From: Didymodactylos carnosus
Lineage: Eukaryota; Rotifera; Eurotatoria; Philodinida; Philodinidae
Assembly (NCBI GenBank): GCA_905250885.1
Contig: CAJNOQ010001473.1
Location: 1-31,161, forward strand
DNA: 31,161 nucleotides
Direction of reading: 5' to 3'
The translations under genes were made by a program, and so were the position numbers. Shown piece after piece: positions 22,836 to 31,161 of this stretch. Position 1 is the stretch's first letter. The number at the start of each line of letters is the position of its first letter. Under the pieces are notes generated by a model. It did no database searches. It was not told the origin of the DNA and worked only from the letters and a program-made list of their open reading frames with translations.

Positions 22836-23687
22836 CATCTTAATTTTACTGGTTTTTACCGGTTGATTAACATAACTGTACCTTAAATAGAGAACAGTAA
22901 AAACTAAGTATCAATCAAAGACCTCAACTTCCTCGTGGGAGAAATTAGAGTAGATGAAATGATAAAAGACTACTAAGGAAAGATCTGTTTCGTCTACATT
23001 CGAATTATTTTTTATAAAAGTTTCATCTAAATCTTTTGTTCATTTTTGTGAAATTCATATTGACCGGAAGGAGTAGGAGCTTTGGACAAAGAGTGCGAAA
23101 ATATTTTCTACTTTCTCCTCTTTCTTTATACGTTTTTATAAGAGGGGACAATGAGTTTTCCATAGAGGCTTCTAGAAAAAAGCTGAATGAATGCGTTGCC
23201 TAATTACAACATTCGAATGATGTAGTTTAGCCCAACAGGGCAGCGTTCCTTTAACCGATAATACATTGAAATTTGACTTTTAGTGGGAAGATTAGATCCA
23301 GTCATTAATAAGCTTACTAACTCTATGCGTACATCTATGCTCACTTGCTCCCCTCACGAGGGAACTTTCTTGGGTAATCGAAAGTTTTTTTAATAATACA
23401 GATTTCAGTTGTCATTTTCAACGCTGATCACAAATATGATTACCGGTTGAGATGAACACCACACATACATGGAATAATAGTAAAATTTGAAATTGTCTTT
23501 CACAATGTAATAAACATATCTGCAAAATAAAAATAAACGTACGACGAGGAAGACGTACTGTAATTTCAAATTAACCAGAAGAGCAGTTGCATATACATTA
23601 AGTACTATGTATATACAAAAACGAAAATATTTGTTTGTGATCTATAAATTTTAAAGAAAATCTAGAAAAAACACGTAAAGTCCCTAA
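22836..23687. other. Intergenic, 3' flank of BOLA1
   Basis: No gene, repeat or RNA recognised in this AT-rich stretch. Confidence 0.4.
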
Positions 23688-24155
23688 TTAAGTTTCCATA
23701 GTCTTCTGTGCTTCTTGTTGTTTCATTTTCTCTTGTTCGATTCGTTGTGTTTGTTCACTTAATTCTTTAACTTGGCCACCTAGACATGGTGGTGTTCGAT
23801 ATACTTCATCCAGTTTCAGACCTTTTTCATATGTTCTATACCACATTGATGGATTTGGTGTATACAATGAGAGGGCATGTATTTTATGTTCATGAACAAT
23901 ATCTTTCACTAATTCATTGACTCGTCGATGTCGTTCTAATAAGGGCACTGATTCAAATTCATGTGAGACAACAATTAATTGTAAATGCGTTTCACGACCA
24001 CGTTTATAACCATTATGTTTATATGATTCATTAATTAATTCAACATGATATGGTTTGATGGCAGATTTTTCGATTTTATCTTTAATAAGGGCACAAATGG
24101 GGCCTGGTTTAGTTGAAAATGAACGAATCTGAATACGAAATGGAGACAAAAACAT
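23688..24155 (-). CDS. BOLA1: BolA-like protein 1, mitochondrial
   Basis: Single-exon frame of 155 residues. BOLA1 is a mitochondrial partner of monothiol glutaredoxin 5 in iron-sulfur cluster biogenesis. The N-terminus (MFLSPFRIQIRSFSTKPGP) has the Arg/Ser/hydrophobic makeup of a mitochondrial presequence. The BolA domain spans about 20-127: ELINESYKHNGY, ETHLQLIVVSHEFE (55-68), RHRRVN (75-80) with the family's RH pair, HALSLY with the conserved His93, and the eukaryotic BOLA1 signature TPPCLGG (121-127). About 28 extra Gln/Glu/Lys-rich residues form a C-terminal helix not usual in the family. The ATG at 24155 is fixed by a TTTATTTATTTTAG acceptor ending on the preceding base. It lies 156 nt downstream of the MRPS26 stop on the same strand, suggesting an operon. 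Confidence 0.9.
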   Translation of the reverse strand: MFLSPFRIQIRSFSTKPGPICALIKDKIEKSAIKPYHVELINESYKHNGYKRGRETHLQLIVVSHEFESVPLLERHRRVNELVKDIVHEHKIHALSLYTPNPSMWYRTYEKGLKLDEVYRTPPCLGGQVKELSEQTQRIEQEKMKQQEAQKTMET

Positions 24156-24170
24156 CTAAAATAAATAAAA
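24156..24170 (-). promoter_or_regulatory. Splice acceptor abutting the BOLA1 ATG (candidate trans-splice site)
   Basis: On the coding strand the sequence is TTTTATTTATTTTAG followed at once by ATG. There is no matching in-frame upstream exon, and the MRPS26 stop is only 156 nt upstream. This is the arrangement expected at a spliced-leader acceptor of a downstream operon gene. A 5' UTR cis-intron is the alternative. Confidence 0.55.
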
Positions 24171-24311
24171 GCATCTTGATTAAGAGAAAGAAAGCACACA
24201 GGGACGAAAATTGCTTTCAATTAAAGATCGCTCTTTATCATGAAAAATTTACAGAAAATATTTATGCGACAAAATTTAATAGAAAAGAAACAAACATACA
24301 ACAAAAAGAAC

Positions 24312-25039
24312 TCATTCATATTTCGAACTTCCTGGCGCTTTCCGTTCGACTTGCTTTGGTTCCAATTCGTACGGTGCATCTTTAATGAGTTTTCTACCAT
24401 CAAACATCTGTTGTTGTTCATCTATCGTTTGACCACCTTTCAACTTTTTAGTACCTTGTAAATTAATCGAATAATCATAATCATGTTTTTCATTTAACAT
24501 TCTTTCAATTTCTAAGTCTAAATCATTTGGATTTATATGCGATTTTGATTCTAACTTCATCCGTTTAACTTCTGCTTCAATATCCGCTAATTTTTGTTCA
24601 GCACGAGTACCCAACACACTAATGACTTGATTTTTGATTTTCATTTCTTCTTCTAATTCTAAACGCTCATCTTCAAGACGAACGTCTAATAGACGATCGT
24701 TTTCAGATCTAAATGACATATAATACATACTTTAATGAACAAATGAATAAGATGAACTTACTGGACTAGTTTTAATAAATGACGAAATTCTCGTTCCTCT
24801 GCTCTCAGTTGCAACTGTGCAAAACGTGATTTTGTTGATAATAATTGAACTTCTTTTGAGAATATTTGTTTTAAACTTTGAAATTGTGTATCATATATTA
24901 CTTTGTAATGATCATATAATTTTTGTTCAAATGGTGTTAATGGTGCTGGTGGATCCATGGCTTTTTTACTACGTTGTTTATATAGATATTTCCATGGTGA
25001 ATACAAATTGGGGGGAATTTTTAAACGAATTGTTGTCAT
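24312..25039 (-). CDS. MRPS26: Mitochondrial small ribosomal subunit protein mS26
   Basis: Two exons on the minus strand: 24762-25039 and 24312-24708, with a 53-nt GT-AG intron, giving 224 residues. It is a metazoan-specific protein of the mitochondrial small subunit. The Lys/Arg-rich start (YLYKQRSKKAMDPPAPLTP) corresponds to the family's KKPxxPPAP region. A long charged helix follows (FRHLLKLVQSENDRLLDVRL), and the C-terminal signature NDLDLEIERMLNEKHDYDYS with INLQG is the best match to vertebrate MRPS26. The ATG at 25039 is supported by a TTTTAG acceptor-like site three bases upstream. A fold-back element begins about 2 kb nearer the right, at 25664, and its near edge is only 87 nt upstream of the start codon. 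BOLA1 follows in the same direction. Confidence 0.87.
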
Positions 25040-25041
25040 AT

Positions 25042-25054
25042 CTAAAAGTTATAG
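25042..25054 (-). promoter_or_regulatory. Acceptor-like site just before the MRPS26 ATG
   Basis: TATAACTTTTAG followed by AT and then ATG on the coding strand. It resembles the BOLA1 site and could receive a spliced leader. Confidence 0.4.
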
Positions 25055-25126
25055 AACATCTCAGTATGAAAAATATAAATTAGGATCGATTTCTGATTTA
25101 GAACTCGCTCCAAGAGGAATGAGTAC

Positions 25127-25664
25127 CCCAGTTGATTCGCCCTGATTCTGATCAAACATAAATTTTTAGGGATTATTTCTGATATTGATCATGAATCTGC
25201 TATTCGTTTTTGCTCGTATGGCCTCCTAGTACCATCCTATACAATTCGTGTCTCTGAAGATCTCAGCGATACTTTCCAAAATGAAGAGATTTTGATTTGG
25301 CTAGTTTATAGAGAAGATCGCCTCCTGTATGTGAAAGAGGTTTGGGACCTTACAAACAAGTTTTGACAAGTTATGCATATTTTAGTTCGTTATACAGTTA
25401 GAATAAAGCTGATTGAAGTGTTTCTCTCGATAAAAAATTTAGTCGATGAAAACCCTTTTACATATTGGACTCGATCTCCTCTATAAACCAGTCAAATCAG
25501 TATCTCTTCATTTTGGAAGTATAATTAAGGTCTTCAGAGACACAATTTGTATAGGATGATACTAGGAGGCCATACGAGGAAAAACGAGTAGCAGATTCGT
25601 GATCAACATCAAAAATAATCTCTAAAAATTTATGTTTGATCAGAATTAGGGTGAATTAACTGGG
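25127..25664. repeat. 538-bp fold-back element upstream of MRPS26
   Basis: Arms of about 214 nt (25127-25340 and 25454-25664) are reverse complements at high identity. The outer ends read CCCAGTTGATTCGCCCTGATT and, on the other strand, CCCAGTTAATTCACCCTAATT. Shared inner blocks include TTTATGTTTGATCAGAAT, GGAGGCCATACGAG and AATGAAGAGAT. No open frame survives both arms. It is a MITE-like element inserted next to the promoter side of MRPS26. Confidence 0.88.
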
Positions 25665-26174
25665 AAGGTTTACTTATCAATCGATCAATGCTTTTCAAGT
25701 ATCTAGACTCTTAAGTGCTGTTTTTATCCGTCGCACAACTAGTATTAAACTGCTTTTGCTGATACTTGTGCGCTCAGTTTGAAAAACAAACCGATACTAC
25801 AGTATTTTTCACCACCAATCCTTTCTTGAATGCTTTCAAGCGTACTAGTACATTACCCGTGGATATGTAAACATTATTCCATTTCTGTCTGAAGGAAATA
25901 GCACATGCACTAAAAAATCAAGTGCGGACTTCAGTCTAGCTTGAAATGAGATATATTTTACTTTTTCAAAATCTTGTAATAATTTTAATCTCACAAATAC
26001 CGAAAAAAAGTATCCTCTTTGAACGAAGAAGTACCTAATTCATCTTAACAGATAATCAGATAAACAATCGTTGACAATACAATAACACGTGGAAAGTTTA
26101 AATAACATAATATTCCGGATTTTTATTAAAAAATATTAAAAAGGAAGTTGTAAAAATAACATAACGATAATGCT
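25665..26174. other. Intergenic, nothing recognised
   Basis: AT-rich spacer between the fold-back element and the 3' end of NATD1. Confidence 0.4.
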
Positions 26175-26669
26175 TTATTTTAGAAGATAACGTGAATATT
26201 GTGGTGCTTTAGCTTGAAGATGTTTGGCTACATATGAACATGATGGAAGGATGTGTTGAATCGACGGAGTATTTTGTATATAATCAAGAGCACTCTGAAA
26301 GAAAAATAAATATCATTATTATATGACGAATATTAGTAGAGTCATTTCAAAATCTCAAATGCTTACTTCAACTAATTTCTGTGCCACACCTTTTCCACGA
26401 TATTGATTTGGCACGTAGGTATGCTGTAAATCAATTGTATTACCAACGAGCTCATAAGATAAATAAGCTTTTTCTACAACAAATGAATAGAACTATAAAA
26501 AAAAACAGTTCACCTCGAATTACAAATCTTATATTGTACAGTCGGTAGATGAGAAAAAGTTAACATTTTGTTTACCTGCAGACGAATCACTTAATTTTAC
26601 TTCAAATTCCTTGGCATTCGGATTATGAACCACATTTATTTGTTCGTCAGCTAATTTGTTATACGACAT
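26175..26669 (-). CDS. NATD1: NATD1-like GNAT-fold acetyltransferase domain protein
   Basis: Three exons on the minus strand: 26576-26669, 26367-26473, 26175-26294, all GT-AG, giving 106 residues, the usual compact size. The whole protein is one minimal GNAT domain. YELVGNTIDLQHTYVPNQYR (38-57) followed by GKGVAQKLV is the family core, with RGKGVA as the acetyl-CoA pyrophosphate loop. CSYVAKHL near the C-terminus matches the usual CWYIxKYL position. Substrates of this family are poorly known. Exon 2 must use the AG at 26474-26475; a nearer acceptor (TTTTTATAG) would shift frame. AATAAA overlaps the stop codon. A long pyrimidine tract plus AG lies about 40 nt before the ATG. Confidence 0.86.
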
Positions 26670-28034
26670 ATTGTTCTGTTCTCCCTCCTTTAAATGAATA
26701 TATATCCTTGAAAAAAAAGAATATTATTCCGTAATAAACTAGAATATAAACGTACAGTACACATTTAGGTAATGGATATGTAAGTAGGTAAATGTTTATT
26801 TTCTAATAATACACAAAACAGAAGAAAGAACAACGACGAAAACAGATTTCAGACAACATTCAGGTAATAGGATGAAGTATAGATGTTCTAAGAGAAAATT
26901 TAATTAGGAAAAGTAAGATCTTTCTTAATAACTTCTAACCCAAATCTCATATGCTTCGTAAAAGGACTGAATTCCATTAGTCTCCTTTATACGTTCTCAG
27001 TACTTTTAAATATTAATTATGAGAAAAATGCGCTTGTTTCTGGGAAAAACATATTATTTAGTAACCTATAAAAGTTTTTGTATTAGTATTTGATGAACCA
27101 ATTTAGGTTACATTTAATTGAAACATGTTAACAGTAAGAATTGTCTGTGTTGTATATTGTGTTGGCAAGGATAAATAAACATCCTCATCACTCTGAATAT
27201 GTTCGTATCACTTCTTTTGTTATTAGTTTCTCTCCTCAAAATATTATCTTTTTTATATTATACTGCCACAAAATGAAACAAACGTCTAGAATTAATTATT
27301 TAATTTTTTTTCTACTATTGTATTGTATTTTTATTCTTATTATACTTTATTTATTTATTTGCTTGTCTCCGGTCATTACTCTAGTTTTCTTCTATGCATT
27401 ACCTTTGATGACTTTCACTTTCATGAATTAATTAGTGTTATGCTTATAAATGAGTACGTCTTAATTGAATATTTGTTATGAATATAAAAACATCCATTAG
27501 CTTTATTGCCTTACTTTTCAAAATATATTTTTCGAATTATTCAACTAAATGGATCGATTATCATCAGTAATGAAGACATTTTTAACAAGAAAAAAGAGCA
27601 GCCGGATTCATAAGTTGAAGTAAAAGAATTTTAGAATTTGTTGTCAGATATAGAGTGAAAAATATTTTTAATATTATATCATTTGTTTATCTGTATATTT
27701 TATCTCGCACGATCCGTAGTTTACAAATATCTTAATCACTCATCAGTCCTAGTGCATTTTCTTAGATGTCGCTTTTAAACAAAGTTAAATACAACCCTAG
27801 AAAGAAGTTTTCTTAAATCTCGTTACAATTAAAACACACAATTAATAGTTGAAAAAAATAGTATATTTTAATGCAGAGATGATAAGATCCATCAAATTAA
27901 AAGAATTTATGGGTGGGGGATATTCGTTCAAAACACTTGTAGTTTCGACTTTTCTTCTAGACGGTAATAGCTAGAACAGATCTGAAAAAAGATTTGAGTA
28001 GCTGAAATGGGTTTCTATCAGGAGAGCTATGTAC
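26670..28034. other. Intergenic, nothing recognised
   Basis: AT-rich. A hydrophobic 96-codon frame near 27141 lacks an ATG at its start and looks like chance translation of T-rich DNA. Upstream DNA of NATD1 lies at its left end. Confidence 0.4.
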
Positions 28035-28457
28035 GAAAATTCGGAGACACGAGGGCTCTGGAAAATCAGGACCCCTAGACCCAGGTCTCTGAATTTTAAC
28101 GAAAATCTTTTCAAAACAACTTAGTCTTATAGAGAAAACAGCTCTGAACAAAATGAGACATCTCCACCTTCTCTATAAAGTTCCATCATTGAACCACATT
28201 CAATTTACGAAAGACCAAAACCGCAGTTTTTTGTGATTTTTCCTCGAAATTTCGGTAATTTCACTTCATTCAACACTTAAGGGCCTTTCATAAATTGTAG
28301 TTCAATCAAGGAAGTTTATGGAGAAGCCGAAGATTTTGTTCAGAGATGTTTTTATCTATAAGTCTAAGTTGTTTTGAAAAGATTTTCGTTAAAATCCAGA
28401 GACCTGGATCTGGTGGTCTTGGTTTTCCAGAATATTCGGGTCTCCAAATTTTTTTCT
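28035..28457. repeat. Fold-back element with ~180-nt arms
   Basis: Left arm 28035-28216 and right arm 28282-28457 are reverse complements with scattered mismatches and small gaps. The best-matching block, TTTTAACGAAAATCTTTTCA, is continued by AAACAACTTAG in both arms. The spacer is about 65 nt. No coding sequence. The divergence between arms indicates an older insertion than those at the window ends. Confidence 0.85.
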
Positions 28458-28804
28458 TCTAAAAAGTCTGCTCTCAATAGAACTAAACCATTTTTATCAG
28501 TCATTGTGTGATACGAAAGAGGAAATAGGTTATTAGGTACTATGCTTACAGCACCTTTTGTAATGTTCTGTATGTTTTACACATCAATAAGTTAAAGAAT
28601 AACATTTGGTATACTATTATATATGCAACCACGCATGTACACTTGTTTCTTCTGTTCAATAAAATAATGTAAGTAAAAGGAAATAAACTTTGTTTTTTTG
28701 GTTACACACTTGTACGGAGAACGAGCAGATGATAATCATCGCGCTTCATGTACCAAAAATGTATAGAAGAATAAAAAAATAAGGTGAGAAAGAGAAGAAA
28801 AATA
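28458..28804. other. Upstream region of calpain-15
   Basis: No coding sequence recognised. No clear acceptor or promoter motif directly precedes the ATG at 28805, so a further 5' exon cannot be excluded. Confidence 0.4.
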
Positions 28805-30273
28805 ATGGGTTTGATACTCTCCTCCTACTCATTACGTTATTTGAATGAAACAACTGCTGTTGATATCCAAAATAGTTTAAGACAAATTCTCCATGCATTT
28901 GAACAAGAATTGTTAACTTTAAGCAGTAAAAATAAACAACTGCTATTCTTAGATCCATCGTTTCAATCAAAAAGAGGACGCATCAGTGATCATTATCCTC
29001 ACACTGCACAAGAAAAACGAAAAAGAGCACATTCAACAGAAATACAAACTAAAACCGCCGAACAACTTGATCCAATCTCATCTCCACCATCTCGGCGTTG
29101 GAAATGTAAATTTTGTTTGGAGATTAATGAACGAGAAAACCAGATATGTGCACAATGTGGTTCAACAAAAGTTAATGTCTACATACCACTAGAACATCAT
29201 TCGAACGATATGACTTCCGCACATGACGATATTAATAACCATAATAGGCAAGCATGCGTTAGATTGTAGCGCCATCATTTTTTTGACTTATTACTATCTT
29301 TTTATTTACTTGTTTAGCGTTCCAAGTTCTCCAAAATCTGTTTTATGGCAAAAAATAGGTCACACTCATCATCACCGACGCGATCATTTTCAACCATCTC
29401 ATCAACATCAGCGCAATGAAAGTCTAGATGATCATGATCAAACTAATCACCATTTTACATCACATCGTCGAAGTGTTTTAATTGCCCATAAACGTGAAGC
29501 AGATGAACATATTGTCTTAAAAGATTTCGAAAAATTACTAGAAAAATGTTTATTGACTAATAGTCGATTTCACGATGATAAATTTCCAGGAAATAATTAC
29601 TCACTATATATAAATGGTCACTCATTATCGAATACGACTATTCAATTATTGCCCGATCAACAACATGTACAAACAGCTGTTCAATGGTTAAGACCCGATA
29701 AAATATTTGCACACGATTGGACAGAAAATGTTCACAAACAGTGGACAGTTTTTAGAGATCCCAAACCAAATGATGTTTTACAAGGAGCGTTAGGTATAGA
29801 AGAAGTATGTTATTCAATGGCAGATCACGTTTTAGATATTTGCTTTATCATAGGTGATTGTTGGTTTATTACTGCTCTAAGTGTTCTTGCCGAAAAACCT
29901 GAATATTTAATGAAGGTAAGATGATTTGTACATCACATTTGATCTAAAAAATTATTTATTCTCAGTCTTCTGTATAGGTTTTAATTACTAAAGAATACAA
30001 TCGTGAGGGTATTTATTATGTTCGACTTTGTAAAGATGGTATGTGGACTCAAGTACTTGTTGATGATCGTTTCCCATGTACAAAATTTCAGACATTTGCA
30101 TATTCACAAGCACATCGAAAACAATTATGGGTATATATCATCGCTTTTAAAAAACAAACAGATAAAAACTATAGTCAATTTTTTGTTTTTTATTCAGGTA
30201 CCATTAATTGAAAAAGCATTAGCAAAATTAAATGGCAGTTATGAAGCAATCATAGCTGGACGATGTTGTGAAG
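28805..30273 (+). CDS. CAPN15: Calpain-15 (small optic lobes family), 5' part
   Basis: Five exons seen: 28805-29247, 29318-29793, 29854-29915, 29978-30130, 30198-30273; about 403 residues, continuing past the window. SOL calpains are cytosolic cysteine proteases with N-terminal RanBP2-type zinc fingers and no calcium-binding EF-hand domain. One finger is present at about 99-121 (W99, C101, C104, N108, C115, C118 in exact W-x-C-x2-C-x3-N-x6-C-x2-C spacing); relatives usually have several. A His-rich linker follows. The protease core begins with QWLRPDKIF and WTVFRDPKPNDVLQGALG, then GDCWFITALSVLAEKPEY with nucleophile Cys309 and oxyanion Gln303, YVRLCKDGMWTQVLVDD, SQAHRKQLW and VPLIEKALAKLNGSYEAI. 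The catalytic His and Asn lie beyond the window. Intron 1 is a GC-AG intron (AATAG|GCAAGC). Intron 2 is 60 nt with no stop in frame. The last visible exon ends at 30273 before GTTCGT. The family is certain; the start is less so. Confidence 0.92.
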
Positions 30274-30287
30274 GTTCGTTACAATGA

Positions 30288-30743
30288 ATGAATTTTTAAA
30301 AATAAAACATGACTAAAAAATAAATAAAACAATAATTCCTATAATTTAAGATTAACGAGAGGAGGCCACCGACTGATCCCTCGCTTTTGAGCTGAAACTT
30401 AGTTGACAAAGGGTAGTCGAACATGCTGATTCCGAATATCATAATGGTTTTTGCCCGCTTTCACCTTAAAGCCCCGTTTTTCAAAGATCTTGGTTTTTAG
30501 GCCGAAAAATCATTTGCACCAAAAAGTTTTTGGTTCTGTTCATATGAAAGAGCACATTGCAAAATCAACAGAAAAAATCTTTTCAAGGCTCTTTGCGAGA
30601 TGTTTTTTGAGCGAGTTTTTTAGGCCGAGAACTAAAAAAAACAGCGAAAAATCGGTTTTTCTCTGTACACATTTCCGTACAGAAAATTCGTGTTTTTCTT
30701 CTTTTCGTTCTGTTTTCATACATGTTTCTTCAGTGCTTTAAGG
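30288..30743. other. Non-coding, probably intron of calpain-15
   Basis: No exon matching the next part of the calpain core was found here, so this is likely intron sequence. It contains repeated GGCCGAAAA / TTTTTAGGCCGA patches, suggesting an inserted repeat. A 96-codon frame at 30451-30741 has no family resemblance. Confidence 0.4.
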
Positions 30744-31161
30744 CTAAAAAACATTAAAGCAGTTTAAAAGCGATGGCGTGTATAAATAAAAACTGTATTT
30801 CTAATGGAAATGATAGCTAACGAAAACATGTTCGAAACATAACTTCATTGAACATCGAGCACAGTTCACAATCAATTAAGCGCACGTGTTTTTACTCCAA
30901 TGATTAAGTATTCTTGGATAGCTAGCGGACTATCAAAAGATGCTCCTTCAGTTTCATAATGTGAATGAAATTTGCTTTCCTAACGAACATGCTCACGCAG
31001 AGTATCAAGAAAAAGACTGTTCTGACGTGGTTTTTATTAACTGTGCTCGATGTTCAATGAAGTTATGTTTCGAACATGTTTTCGTTAGCTATCATTTCCA
31101 TTAGAAATACAGTTTTTATTTATACACGCCATCGCTTTTAAACTGCTTTAATGTTTTTTAG
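30744..31161. repeat. Perfect palindrome with 123-nt arms at the window end
   Basis: 30744-30866 is the exact reverse complement of 31039-31161, with a 172-nt spacer. The outer end is CTAAAAAACATTAAAGCAG. The right arm ends on the last base of the window. It lies in what is probably a calpain-15 intron, or it interrupts the gene. Perfect identity suggests a very young element, active gene conversion, or an assembly fold-back. Confidence 0.9.

Noticed and set aside
24113-24461. Plus-strand open frames opposite MRPS26 and BOLA1
   Set aside because: They are antisense shadows of the conserved minus-strand genes.
27141-27431. Hydrophobic 96-codon frame suggesting a membrane protein
   Set aside because: No ATG at its start, and the hydrophobicity follows from T-rich codons in AT-rich DNA.
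30451-30741. 96-codon frame after the last visible calpain exon
   Set aside because: Does not continue the calpain core, starts at a non-informative codon and overlaps repeat-like GGCCGAAAA patches.
1-31161. CRISPR arrays, operator or ribosome-binding-site patterns
   Set aside because: The DNA is clearly eukaryotic nuclear; no regularly spaced direct repeats or bacterial-type gene clusters were seen.

Overview
The window is nuclear DNA of an animal. It is strongly AT-rich, the genes are split by short GT-AG introns (mostly 53 to 130 nt), and the products are eukaryotic: core-1 galactosyltransferase, a meiotic cyclin-like protein, SKP1, a mitochondrial ribosomal protein, BOLA1 and calpain-15. 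Short introns, compact genes and several polypyrimidine-AG sites directly before start codons would fit a rotifer, perhaps a bdelloid. That placement is inference; the sequence only proves a metazoan-type nuclear genome.

Layout. 1-456 is a fold-back element with identical 62-nt arms. 457-3650 is gene-poor with simple repeats and a 134-bp tandem repeat. 3657-5757 is a composite transposon remnant holding two nested inverted repeats and a scrap of a DDE-integrase domain. 6456-7625 (+) is C1GALT1-like and 7855-9341 (-) is a seven-exon CNTD1-like gene that converges on it. 9430-12039 is mostly non-coding, with a fold-back element and a set of small hairpins. 12040-13447 (+) is an unrecognised acidic coiled-coil gene. 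15414-16761 (-) is TMEM222, with a decayed partial copy of its exon 2 at 17125-17202. 17740-18744 (-) is an SKP1-like gene with an abnormal C-terminus. 18745-23687 is a long gene-poor stretch with one decayed pseudogene. 23688-25039 (-) holds MRPS26 followed closely by BOLA1, probably co-transcribed. 25127-25664 is a fold-back element just upstream of MRPS26. 26175-26669 (-) is NATD1. 28035-28457 is another fold-back element. 28805 onward (+) is the 5' half of calpain-15 (small optic lobes family), followed by a perfect palindrome with 123-nt arms that ends on the last base.

The coding genes are mostly unrelated housekeeping genes and do not form a pathway. The one pair with linked roles is MRPS26-BOLA1: both products act in mitochondria (translation; iron-sulfur cluster maturation), and the BOLA1 ATG directly follows a splice-acceptor-like site, as expected for a spliced-leader operon. 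Both window ends coincide exactly with the outer edge of a perfect inverted repeat, so the window is probably one assembly contig broken at repeats. Exon models below were built by hand from splice consensus, reading frame and family conservation; no RNA evidence was available.
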